A stretch of 12,298 bases of DNA from NCBI GenBank assembly GCA_031280705.1, contig JAITGJ010000073.1, positions 1 to 12,298 on the forward strand, in the 5' to 3' direction. This document shows, in pieces, positions 1-6,287 of this stretch (position 1 is the stretch's first letter; every line of letters begins with the position of its first letter). A model generated the notes under the pieces. The model made no database searches. It worked only from the letters and a program-made list of their open reading frames with translations, and was not told the DNA's origin. Source of the stretch: Spirochaetaceae bacterium (GTDB lineage: Bacteria; Spirochaetota; Spirochaetia; Treponematales; Breznakiellaceae). The translations under genes and the position numbers were made by a program.

Positions 1-4
1 TCTG

Positions 5-98
5 GAATTTTGGCGTTGCAAACGCCAAAATTCTACCTTGCAGGCTCCAAAAGAGCCCGAAAATCGGGATTTTTGCGGTCTATTGACCGTAAAAATCC
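5..98. repeat. Hairpin cluster downstream of clpC
   Basis: Several dyads are packed between the window edge and the clpC stop. At 5-33 a perfect 13-bp stem (left arm GAATTTTGGCGTT) has loop GCA. At 43-57 GGCTC/GAGCC forms a short stem. At 56-68 CCCGA/TCGGG forms another. At 67-98 a 14-bp stem (left arm GGATTTTTGCGGTC) has loop TATT and one G-T pair. A 7-bp outer pair, AAGAGCC (51-57) with GGCTCTT (111-117), touches the clpC stop codon, so alternative folds exist. These probably end clpC transcription, but no uridine tail follows them in the clpC direction, so a plain intrinsic terminator is not shown. Confidence 0.8.
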
Positions 99-115
99 AC
101 AATTTGAACAGGCTC

Positions 116-2674
116 TTAAAGATGAGGCACCGCTTCTTCCCGCGCCGGGACGGGCCTGGCGTGGAGGCTGATCTTCTGGCCGCGGTAATCGGCATGAAAC
201 GCCGTCCCGATGGGGTACTCGTGCTCCAGGAGGAGGAGCGCGAGTTGATCTTCCAGTTCCTTCTGGATCACGCGGCGCATGGGCCGCGCGCCGAATTTTG
301 GGTCCCAGCCCTTTTCTACCAGCGCCTTTTTCGCCGCGTGCGACAGGTGTATAAAATACCCCTGCTCCGCGAGACGAAGGGAAAGTTCGTCAATCTGTAG
401 TTCCAGCACCGCCTCAACCTGCTTTTCGTCCAGCGCGTGAAACACCACCACATCATCCACGCGGTTGATAAATTCGGGATTAAACAGCCGTTTAAGTTCC
501 GTAAGGGCGGCGCTCCGTATTTCCTCAAGGCTCATAATGCCCCCGCCGCCCGTGCCGAATCCAAGCCGGGCGTCCCGCGATATTTCCCGCGCCCCGGCAT
601 TGCTGGTCATGATGATCACGGTATTGCGAAAGCTCACCGTGTGGCCCAGATTGTCCCTGAGTTCGCCCTCCTCAAGCACCTGGAGAAGGAGATTGAACAC
701 ATCGCGATGGGCCTTTTCGACTTCATCAAAAAGTACCACGCGGTAGGGATTATGGCGTATTTTTTCCGTAAGGTCCCCGCCTTCCTCGTAGCCGATATAG
801 CCCGGCGGCGATCCCGTGAGGCGGGACGCGTTGTGTTTTTCCATATAATCCGACATATCGATACGGACCAGGCTCTCTTCGGAGCCGAAGAGGTAGGCGG
901 CAAGGCGTTTGGCAAGGAGGGTTTTCCCCACGCCCGTGGGACCCAGGAATATAAAAGAACCCAGCGGGCGTTTGGGCGATGAAACGCCGGCCCGTGAACG
1001 GCGTATTGATGAGGCGACGCGGCGCACCGCGTCATCCTGCCCAATCACCGCCCGGTGCAGGTCTTCTTCAATGTGGAGCAGCCGCCGCGATTCCTGTTCT
1101 TCCATGTGGGCCAGGGGCACGCCGGCCGCCTCCGCCGCCACCCGCCGGACATCGCTTGCGTCCACGGTTTGGGGGAAGCTCCGGCGCTCCCACGCTTCCC
1201 GGATCTGGGCCAGGCGGCCCTGGAGAAAACGCAGACGGTCGCGTATTTCCGCCGCCCGTTCATAATCTGAGCGGGTAAGGATTTCTCCCTTTTCCCGCAG
1301 CAGTCCGTGTATTTCCGCTTCCAGTTCCATCGCTTCCGGGGGCTCCGTCTGGGCTTCGAGTTTCCGCATGGCCCCGGCCTCGTCCATCAGATCGATGGCT
1401 TTGTCCGGCATAAAACGCCCGTTGATATACCGGTGCGCGAGTTTTGCCGAGGCGGTAACCGCTTCGGGCGTGTAGCGCACCCGGTGATATTCTTCGTACT
1501 TTTCCCGGATTCCCTCAAGAATTTCCACCGTTTCATCCAGCGTGGGTTCCGCCACCATGATTCCCTGAAAGCGGCGCTCAAGGGCGGCGTCCTTTTCAAA
1601 ATGTTTCCGGTATTCGGCAAGGGTTGTCGCGCCGATACACTGCACTTCCCCCCGCGAAAGGGCCGGCTTGAGGAGATTTGCCGCGTCCGTGGTTCCTTCG
1701 GCCCCGCCCGCCCCGATGATCATGTGAATTTCATCCATAAAGAGAATGACATTTCCGGCCTGATGTATCTCTTTTACAATTTTTTTGATTCGTTCCTCAA
1801 ACTCGCCCCGGTATTTGGTGCCCGCCACAACGGAGCCCATGTCGAGGGAGACCACGCGCTTTCCCGCGAGGGCGTCCGGGGCTTCGTCGCCGGCGAGCAA
1901 TTGGGCAAGGCCCTCGACAATGGCGGTTTTCCCCACCCCCGGTTCGCCGACAAGTACGGGGTTGTTTTTGGTCCGGCGGGCGAGGATACGCACCGCCCGG
2001 CCTATTTCCCGCGCCCGGCCCACCACGGGGTTAAGTTTTCCCGTCCGGGCAAGGAGGGTAAGGTCCCGCGCAAATTCGTCAAGAATCGGCGTGGTCCCGG
2101 CGCGGGCCGGGGCTGTTTTTTGCCGGTTCTGATAGGAGGCGGGCCGCGCTTCTTCCCGCACCGGGGCGGGGTGGAAGACCCAGTTCTGGTAGCCTTCCGC
2201 CGCGATAAATTCTTCCTCTTTACGGGCGTTATCGCCCTGGTTGAACGTGGTCTGTACCACAACACGAAGCATATCCGTGTCCACCGCGCGCTGGGAAAGA
2301 TACGCCGGTACGGGAGCATCCGGTTCCCGCATGGCGGCGAAAAGCAGGTGTTCCGTACCGATATACTCACAGCCCATGTTCCGGGCCTCATCCGCGGCGC
2401 TTTCCAGCATCATCCGCATACGCTTTGCGGGCGGCACATCGCCAAAAATCAGCGCGCCCGGCTGCCGGGGAATGGCGCTTTCTACGGCGTGGCGAAAATC
2501 CTCCAGATCTATCCGCAAAAACTGGAGCGCCTTGCAGGCAATGCCGCTCCCGTCTTTGAGCAGCGCCGCAATCGCGTGTTCCGGAAGGAGACTGTCGGCG
2601 TTGTAATGCCGGGCCTCATCCTGGGCGTCCACGGTCAAAATCCGCTGCGCCCGCTGTGTTAATCCCCTGAACAA
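116..2674 (-). CDS. clpC: ClpC-type Clp protease ATPase subunit
   Basis: Hexameric AAA+ unfoldase that normally feeds substrates to ClpP in the cytoplasm. With the TTG start the protein has 852 residues, near the usual ClpC size. Domains in order: double Clp_N repeat (about 1-150); first AAA+ domain with Walker A GEPGVGKT (243-250), Walker B VILFMDE (309-315) and arginine-finger region ALERRF (364-369); a short middle segment with a UVR-like YERAAEIRDRL (about 471-481); second AAA+ domain with Walker A GPTGVGKT (578-585), Walker B VVLFDE (646-651) and sensor-2 GARPMRR (795-801). The short middle region and UVR motif favour ClpC over ClpB. An LGF tripeptide at about 704-706 sits where ClpP-binding loops carry such motifs, which fits a protease partner. 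The longest open frame extends to 2731, but TTG at 2672-2674 lies 5 nt after GAGGAGG and gives the family N-terminus FRGLTQRAQ. No CIRCE element was seen upstream. Confidence 0.93.
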   Translation of the reverse strand: MFRGLTQRAQRILTVDAQDEARHYNADSLLPEHAIAALLKDGSGIACKALQFLRIDLEDFRHAVESAIPRQPGALIFGDVPPAKRMRMMLESAADEARNMGCEYIGTEHLLFAAMREPDAPVPAYLSQRAVDTDMLRVVVQTTFNQGDNARKEEEFIAAEGYQNWVFHPAPVREEARPASYQNRQKTAPARAGTTPILDEFARDLTLLARTGKLNPVVGRAREIGRAVRILARRTKNNPVLVGEPGVGKTAIVEGLAQLLAGDEAPDALAGKRVVSLDMGSVVAGTKYRGEFEERIKKIVKEIHQAGNVILFMDEIHMIIGAGGAEGTTDAANLLKPALSRGEVQCIGATTLAEYRKHFEKDAALERRFQGIMVAEPTLDETVEILEGIREKYEEYHRVRYTPEAVTASAKLAHRYINGRFMPDKAIDLMDEAGAMRKLEAQTEPPEAMELEAEIHGLLREKGEILTRSDYERAAEIRDRLRFLQGRLAQIREAWERRSFPQTVDASDVRRVAAEAAGVPLAHMEEQESRRLLHIEEDLHRAVIGQDDAVRRVASSIRRSRAGVSSPKRPLGSFIFLGPTGVGKTLLAKRLAAYLFGSEESLVRIDMSDYMEKHNASRLTGSPPGYIGYEEGGDLTEKIRHNPYRVVLFDEVEKAHRDVFNLLLQVLEEGELRDNLGHTVSFRNTVIIMTSNAGAREISRDARLGFGTGGGGIMSLEEIRSAALTELKRLFNPEFINRVDDVVVFHALDEKQVEAVLELQIDELSLRLAEQGYFIHLSHAAKKALVEKGWDPKFGARPMRRVIQKELEDQLALLLLEHEYPIGTAFHADYRGQKISLHARPVPAREEAVPHL

Positions 2675-2812
2675 AAGAGCCTCCTCGCAAAAGTATCGTT
2701 TGATAGTAGTGAAAGGGGGGAAAAGGAACAAGTGCCCGGTCCGGCGGGCCCGCCCCGCTGTGCCCGCTGTTCAAAAATACCGCGCCCCGGTAGAATCAAA
2801 ACGGGAGAAAAC
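2675..2812. promoter_or_regulatory. Divergent clpC/prs promoter region
   Basis: This gap between divergent starts must hold both promoters. For prs, a possible -10 TAGAAT (2791-2796) stands about 17 nt after TGTTCA (2768-2773), a poor -35. For clpC, a weak TTGTTC then TACTAT pair with 17-nt spacing can be read on the minus strand. Both are weak guesses. The prs Shine-Dalgarno GGGAG (2803-2807) is clear. Confidence 0.3.
2680..2686 (-). promoter_or_regulatory. Shine-Dalgarno deciding the clpC start
   Basis: GAGGAGG on the minus strand lies 5 nt before a TTG codon (2674-2672). It supports a TTG start and a protein 19 residues shorter than the longest open frame. The translation from this TTG begins exactly at the conserved Clp_N start. 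Confidence 0.8.
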
Positions 2813-3925
2813 ATGCCCGAAAAATTTGTCGTTACTGCCACCCCGTCCATGAAAAGTTACGCGGCGCGGGTGGTGGAGCATCTGTCGAAATACCCCCGTT
2901 TTGCGGCAGACGCGGGAATTATCGACGGGATAGACCTGCTCGAAATTGCCCGCTTTGCCGACGGAGAAATTGAAGCGGTGATCAACGCGTCCATTCGGGG
3001 AAAAGACGTCGTGGTTTTTTCCAGCTCCGCCCGGAACGAAGCGGGGCGCGGCGCGGCGGAGGCGAAAATCGAGCTTTATCACGCCATTGACGCGCTCAAG
3101 CGTTCCCAGGCCGAGAAAGTTATCGTTTTTGAGCCGTTTATGGGAAGTTCCCGCTCGGACCGGACGGTGCGCCGCAGTTCCGTGGGGCTCTGGGTACACT
3201 TCAAAACCCTGATAAGCCTCGGCGCGGGACATATCGTTACCTATCAGCTTCATTCGGATAAATCAAAATCCATGCTGGACCCGGTAGTTTCTGAAATTGA
3301 CGACATTCCCGCGCTACAGTTGATCCAGCGGTACCTGTGCGATGTGTACATCCGCGATCTTGCCACACTGGAAAATACGGTGCGCGGACAGTGGGCGTTT
3401 TGCTCGGTGGACGCGGGCGGCGAAAAACTTGCGCGGGGCTTTGCCAACGCGTTTGGCGCGCCGCTTGTGGTGGCGCATAAGCAGCGGGATTATTCACGCG
3501 CAAACACCATAGAGTCGATAAACATTCTTTCCGCCGAACCGCTTGCGGGAAAAGTGCTCTGGATTGTGGACGACATGGTTGATACAGGCGGTTCCGTGGA
3601 AAGCCTGGTGCGCGCGCTCGCCGCCCACCGTCCCGCGGAAGTAAATATCGCGGCGGTGCACGCGCTGTTTTCCCCGCCCGCATCGGAGCGGCTTTCCGCG
3701 CTTGTGGCGGAAAAACTGCTTAACCGGATCGTTGTTTCCGACACGGTTTACGGTCCCCGTCCCATTGAGGCGGAAAAGGATATTCCCAATCTTGAAGTGG
3801 TGCCTTCATCGGAGCTTTCCGCGCGCATTATCAGCAATATTGTTGCCAAAAATCCCATGAACGAAGTGCTGGAACCTTTTAACGCGGAAAAATACCTCCG
3901 CGAACCGGGCCTTTTTAACCGCTGA
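2813..3925 (+). CDS. prs: Ribose-phosphate pyrophosphokinase (PRPP synthetase)
   Basis: Makes 5-phosphoribosyl-1-pyrophosphate from ribose 5-phosphate and ATP for nucleotide, NAD, histidine and tryptophan synthesis in the cytoplasm. ATG at 2813 follows GGGAG with 5-nt spacing; an upstream extension of the frame has no such support. The 370-residue product shows FADGE (48-52), a region FMGSSRSDRTVR (109-120) standing where classical enzymes have the YARQDRK ATP-site motif, KQRD (223-226) in the flexible catalytic loop position, and the PRPP-binding signature DDMVDTGGS (253-261). It is longer than the usual enzyme of about 315 residues, and the ATP-site motif is divergent, so it belongs to a variant group. 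It is divergent from clpC and convergent with the cassette and tmk block. The family call is sure; kinetics and allostery cannot be read from the sequence. Confidence 0.93.
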   Translation: MPEKFVVTATPSMKSYAARVVEHLSKYPRFAADAGIIDGIDLLEIARFADGEIEAVINASIRGKDVVVFSSSARNEAGRGAAEAKIELYHAIDALKRSQAEKVIVFEPFMGSSRSDRTVRRSSVGLWVHFKTLISLGAGHIVTYQLHSDKSKSMLDPVVSEIDDIPALQLIQRYLCDVYIRDLATLENTVRGQWAFCSVDAGGEKLARGFANAFGAPLVVAHKQRDYSRANTIESINILSAEPLAGKVLWIVDDMVDTGGSVESLVRALAAHRPAEVNIAAVHALFSPPASERLSALVAEKLLNRIVVSDTVYGPRPIEAEKDIPNLEVVPSSELSARIISNIVAKNPMNEVLEPFNAEKYLREPGLFNR

Positions 3926-4025
3926 CTTTGCACAAAACGATCCGGCTGTTTACGGCGTTTGGGCACGGCTCATGGCGTTTTCCGGGCGGGAATGGGCGCA
4001 GTCGGCCCAGGAAAGCACTAATTAG
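3926..4025. other. Intergenic spacer after prs
   Basis: No convincing gene, RNA or terminator is seen in the first 100 bases after prs. A short in-frame stretch ends at the TAG in 4021-4026, but it has no start with a ribosome binding site. Its last bases, CACTAATTAG, resemble CACTAAATAG at 12175-12184, which precedes another hairpin. Confidence 0.5.
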
Positions 4026-4057
4026 AGTTGTTTAATAACTTCAGTTGTTAAACAACT
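4026..4057. repeat. Hairpin, family C (loop TTCA)
   Basis: A 14-bp stem (left arm AGTTGTTTAATAAC) with loop TTCA and one G-T pair. The core AACTTCAGTT recurs, read on the other strand, in the hairpin at 12271-12298, although the stems differ. Its left arm shares GTTGTTTAATA with the hairpin before tamB (7311-7321). Confidence 0.85.
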
Positions 4058-4070
4058 TCCGCTAAAAAAT

Positions 4071-4114
4071 GCAATTTCGCAGCCCCAAAGCGCAGCGCCG
4101 GGGCGAGAAATTGC
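4071..4114. repeat. Hairpin, family B
   Basis: Outer arms GCAATTTC (4071-4078) and GAAATTGC (4107-4114) enclose an inner GCCCC/GGGGC stem with a 13-nt loop. The left side GCAATTTCGCAGCC matches the hairpin at 12106 (GCATTTTCGCAGCC) except for one base, and that base is compensated in the right arm in both copies. Confidence 0.85.
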
Positions 4115-4116
4115 GA

Positions 4117-4153
4117 GACTTGTGAAATAACCAACCGGGTTATTTCACAAGTC
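4117..4153. repeat. Hairpin, family A (37 nt, loop AACCG)
   Basis: A perfect 16-bp stem (left arm GACTTGTGAAATAACC) with loop AACCG. The minus strand of 12184-12220 has the same 37-nt length, the same loop and the same inner ACC/GGT, but a different middle stem. It starts only 2 nt after the family B hairpin. The match in size and loop makes chance pairing unlikely. Confidence 0.88.
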
Positions 4154-4154
4154 C

Positions 4155-4222
4155 ATTTATTCAATCGAGAATAAATCGGTGCTACTTTAATGTGGTATTT
4201 GCGTAATGAAATGAGCAAATAC
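4155..4222. repeat. Two short hairpins
   Basis: ATTTATTC (4155-4162) pairs with GAATAAAT (4169-4176) across a 6-nt loop. GTATTTGC (4195-4202) pairs with GCAAATAC (4215-4222) across a 12-nt loop. Both stems are 8 bp and perfect. I could not match them to the other hairpin families in the window. Confidence 0.65.
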
Positions 4223-4224
4223 AG

Positions 4225-4265
4225 AGGGCGGCGCTGATTAGCGTCACGTTAATCAGCGCCGCCCT
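4225..4265. repeat. 16-bp hairpin abutting the cassette end
   Basis: A perfect 16-bp stem (left arm AGGGCGGCGCTGATTA, 4225-4240; right arm 4250-4265) with a 9-nt loop. The right arm ends in CGCCCT, which is also the start of the CGCCCTAG shared with the attC-like site at 4896. Hairpin and cassette end therefore overlap by 6 bp. In the prs direction no uridine tail follows. Confidence 0.85.
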
Positions 4266-4362
4266 AGCCGCACGGAGGGGAGGCCAAGCCCGCCGTAGGC
4301 GGCGTCCCCGGCAAAGCCAAGGACCAGCAAAGCCGGGGCGCGAAAATAAACCGGTTATGTGC
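4260..4362 (-). other. attC-like site of the GNAT cassette, R' box missing
   Basis: On the minus strand it begins GCACATAAC (4362-4354) and ends CTAGGGCG (4267-4260), like the site at 4888-5057. It shares the internal GCCGCCTRCGGCGG palindrome followed by CTTGGCCTCC. After the terminal G the expected TTATGTGC is absent and the hairpin of 4225-4265 takes over. It is thus a terminal or degraded site. L boxes are not clear here. Confidence 0.5.
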
Positions 4363-4414
4363 CATGCCTCCGTACTCTATTTTTATTCACATAATTTTAT
4401 CATTTCTTCATAAT

Positions 4415-4864
4415 TTACTTTTGATATTCAATTTTTAAATAAACCATATCTTTTAATTCTTTCCCATTTTCAAATATTTTATGGTCATAATTATTTATAA
4501 AAAAATCCTTTACAATATGTGAATATTCAAAACCGCATTTTTTGTAAAAATTTATTGTTCTTTCATCCTCTCCCGTACCAACATATAATATTTTACATTT
4601 ATTCTTATATTTTTCTATAATTTTTTTTACCATATAATGCCCATAACCTTTACCCTGATATATTTCATAAGTCGCTAAATTTTTTATTTCGTAAACTGAT
4701 TCATTTTCTTCTGTAACCACGCATACGGTTTTTAAATCTCCGTCATATAATGCAAATAACTCCCCCCTGAAAAGATATTTATAAATCATATTTTCTTGTT
4801 CATCACCCAATAGTAATAAATCCATATATTTTTCCTTGTTTTCATGAACTATTTTAATTTCCAT
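4415..4864 (-). CDS. GNAT-family N-acetyltransferase (cassette gene)
   Basis: Predicted acetyl-CoA-dependent N-acetyltransferase of 149 residues, a normal single-domain size. The acetyl-CoA loop QGKGYG (70-75) follows a beta strand IKNLA (60-64). NFYKKCGF (105-112) is the usual motif B helix and turn. The tail FFINNYDHKIFENG (121-134) followed by DMVYLKI resembles small-molecule GNAT proteins that act on antibiotics or amino groups; the substrate cannot be told. Base composition is very AT-rich, unlike clpC, prs, tmk and tamB, indicating foreign origin. ATG at 4864 stands 31 nt from the cassette boundary and has no clear Shine-Dalgarno sequence, so expression probably depends on read-through from the Nudix cassette promoter or on leaderless-like initiation. 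An attC-like site follows at 4362-4260. Confidence 0.85.
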   Translation of the reverse strand: MEIKIVHENKEKYMDLLLLGDEQENMIYKYLFRGELFALYDGDLKTVCVVTEENESVYEIKNLATYEIYQGKGYGHYMVKKIIEKYKNKCKILYVGTGEDERTINFYKKCGFEYSHIVKDFFINNYDHKIFENGKELKDMVYLKIEYQK

Positions 4865-4887
4865 ACATTACCAATTGAGGGGGCATT

Positions 4888-5057
4888 GCACATAACGCCC
4901 TAGGTATACGACGGTTTGACCGCCCGGATAAGCAAATGCGCAGCATTTGCAGGGCGGGCAAAATGTGCCGGAGTGAGCCACGGGAGGCGCAGCCGGCCCA
5001 GGCGAACGGAGGCCAAGCCGCCGCAGGCGGCGCAGCATATACAGTCCTGTTATGTGC
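4888..5057 (-). other. Complete attC-like recombination site
   Basis: On the minus strand: R'' GCACATAAC (5057-5049), 6-nt spacer, L'' GTATATG (5042-5036), a GC-rich variable middle, L' CGTATAC (4910-4904), 7-nt spacer CTAGGGC, R' GTTATGTGC (4896-4888). R boxes pair over 9 bp and L boxes over 7 bp with one G-T pair. Spacer lengths differ by one, as in attC sites. The middle holds a hairpin with GCAAATGC arms and a GCCGC/GCGGC palindrome. At 170 bp it is long, but long attC sites are known. R'' reads ACATAAC, one base off the RYYYAAC consensus. The GC-rich body contrasts with the AT-rich genes. Confidence 0.6.
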
Positions 5058-5085
5058 AGCGGGTGCGTACTCCATATTTTATTCT

Positions 5086-5538
5086 TTATATTATTTCTGA
5101 AATATAATTTATTTTATTATTTTTATAAATACTTTCAACTATTTTTCTTATCGATTCTGGCAGTAAATTTTCTTTTCCCATATCAACTATTTTTATCCAA
5201 TAAAATTCCAAATGATTTTCTTTTGATTTTATTTCAATCCTTTTATTTATACCGTCTACAATAAAAATATGATTTATCTCTTGATTAACAATATTATTTT
5301 CAGTCCATTGATTTTCAACACAGCCAATATATTCATCAATAATATAATCCATGCCCATCTCTTCCATTATTTCTCTTGCCAGCGATTTTTTTAAATTCGC
5401 ATTAAATTCTAAATGGCCTCCTGGTAAGAAAGTATTATTGGCATTTTTTGCCTTTGCAACTAATATGTAATCTTTGTCAATAATAACCCCTCGTGCCAAA
5501 ACATGAAAGTATTTATTTCCATCAGCTATTAATTTCAT
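5086..5538 (-). CDS. Nudix hydrolase (cassette gene)
   Basis: A 150-residue protein expected to hydrolyse nucleoside diphosphates linked to another group; the substrate is unknown. The Nudix box runs from G41 (GGHLEF) to REIMEEMG (55-62), with the metal-binding REUXEE part intact. The first glutamate of the GX5EX7REUXEEXGU signature is replaced by alanine (A47), which is unusual but lies outside the main metal-binding EE pair. The N-terminal strand FHVLARGVIIDKDYILVAK and the later HLEFYWI strand fit the fold. ATG at 5538 follows AGAGGTGA at good spacing, and a consensus-like promoter lies upstream inside the cassette. Composition is strongly AT-rich, like the GNAT gene. The attC-like site begins 28 nt after the stop. 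Confidence 0.88.
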   Translation of the reverse strand: MKLIADGNKYFHVLARGVIIDKDYILVAKAKNANNTFLPGGHLEFNANLKKSLAREIMEEMGMDYIIDEYIGCVENQWTENNIVNQEINHIFIVDGINKRIEIKSKENHLEFYWIKIVDMGKENLLPESIRKIVESIYKNNKINYISEII

Positions 5539-5569
5539 AATTCACCTCTTAAAATTGTGTATATTTTGA

Positions 5570-5598
5570 ATATTACCCCATAAACAAGTATTTGTCAA
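5570..5598 (-). promoter_or_regulatory. Sigma70-type promoter within the Nudix cassette
   Basis: On the minus strand TTGACA (5598-5593) and TAATAT (5575-5570) are separated by exactly 17 nt, an almost perfect housekeeping promoter. It lies inside the cassette, upstream of the Nudix start, and could also drive the GNAT cassette by read-through of the intervening site. Confidence 0.75.
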
Positions 5599-5635
5599 TA
5601 TCTTTTTATGTAAATATTTTTTTAAAATAAATTTT

Positions 5636-5661
5636 AGCACCCATTGCACATAACTTCCTAG
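5636..5661 (-). other. Proximal cassette boundary
   Basis: On the minus strand TAGGAA is followed by GTTATGTGCAATGGGTGC. GTTATGTGCAATG is identical to the boundary before the GNAT gene (4896-4884). The boundary G lies 4 nt after the 209-aa gene stop codon. Only the R' side is present; no stem or opposite R box was found further into the 209-aa gene, so this is an insertion point, an attI-like site or a secondary target. Confidence 0.55.
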
Positions 5662-6287
5662 TAGGTGGTTTCGTCCATGGCCGCGAAGGTTTCGCGGACC
5701 TGCTGAAGGCGGGCGAGTTCCCGCGTGAGGACTTTGCCGTAATCAAGCCCGCCGTCTTCGATGCGGGCGGCTTCATCTTCCCAGTACTGGACGCCGCCCA
5801 GATTGATCCAGCGGAAACGCGCCTCCCGTGCTTTTTCCGCCCATTCCCGCGCGCTGTCCCAGTAAAAAAGGGCGGCGCGGTAACAGGTTTCCGCAGTTTC
5901 CAGGCTTGCGAGATTTTGCTCCCGGAAGGGGGCATTGTAAAAATAGGCGTTGCGTTTGTTGTACTTGTTTCCCAGAAAAATATGCTGTTCGATAAGTTTA
6001 AGGTAGAGATGCATGGTAAACAGGTAGCGGTATTTTTCCCACTGCACAGGAGTTTCGATCAGGCAAAGCGCGTTGAGCGGGTTGGCAAAGTCCGCGGACA
6101 GGGCTTTTTCAAGCCAGTAAATATTTTCGATGCTGTCATCGGGATTTTGAATATAATGCAGGTGATAGAGACGGTAGTACTGTTCCCGGTAGGTAACCCA
6201 GTAGGAGGGCAGGGCCGGGGAAACAGCGGCGATCAGGATCGCGGCGGCCAGGCCGCGCGGCATGCGGAAAAACGCGGGGCGTCTCAT
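5658..6287 (-). CDS. Conserved-type anchored or exported protein, unknown function
   Basis: I do not recognise a named family. Starting at ATG 6287 it has 209 residues. The N-terminus MRRPAFFRMPRG is basic and is followed by a hydrophobic stretch (about 12-27), a signal peptide or membrane anchor with the rest outside the cytoplasm. The body is helical and rich in Tyr and Trp; the part from about 124 to 160 (LASLETAETCYRAALFYW then AREWAEKAREARFRW) resembles tetratricopeptide-like helix pairs. The open frame extends to 6323, but ATG 6287 overlaps the tmk stop in an ATGA, a classical coupling arrangement, so this start is preferred. The cassette array begins 4 nt after its stop, so any native terminator has been displaced and read-through into the cassettes is possible. 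Confidence 0.7.
   Translation of the reverse strand: MRRPAFFRMPRGLAAAILIAAVSPALPSYWVTYREQYYRLYHLHYIQNPDDSIENIYWLEKALSADFANPLNALCLIETPVQWEKYRYLFTMHLYLKLIEQHIFLGNKYNKRNAYFYNAPFREQNLASLETAETCYRAALFYWDSAREWAEKAREARFRWINLGGVQYWEDEAARIEDGGLDYGKVLTRELARLQQVRETFAAMDETTY

Larger units (their letters stand above)
4260..5653 (-). mobile_element. Two-cassette array, integron/CALIN-like, no integrase in window
   Basis: Two AT-rich genes (GNAT, Nudix) point the same way. Each is followed by a GC-rich segment that starts with GCACATAAC on the coding strand. GTTATGTGCAATG stands before both genes. Using the G/TT cut rule of integron attC sites, the cassettes run from 5653 down to 4896 (758 bp, Nudix) and from 4895 down to 4260 (636 bp, GNAT). 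Gene then attC in one orientation, one gene per unit and short untranslated ends all fit integron cassettes. A cluster of attC sites without an integrase is called CALIN. The alternative is a pair of gene units with 18-bp terminal inverted repeats moved by an unknown enzyme. Confidence 0.6.

Noticed and set aside
1307..2662. Long open frame of 451 codons on the plus strand inside clpC
   Set aside because: It is antisense to the confidently identified clpC frame and its translation lacks any domain; high GC favours such shadows.
2675..2812. CIRCE or other heat-shock operator upstream of clpC
   Set aside because: No TTAGCACTC-N9-GAGTGCTAA or similar inverted repeat is visible.
3926..4024. Short plausible-looking reading frame after prs, ending at the TAG in 4021-4026
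   Set aside because: There is no supported start codon or ribosome binding site and it overlaps the end of prs; too short to call a gene or remnant.
4260..5653. Insertion sequence or composite transposon
   Set aside because: No transposase, no target-site duplication found, and repeated sites lie between the two genes as well as at the ends.
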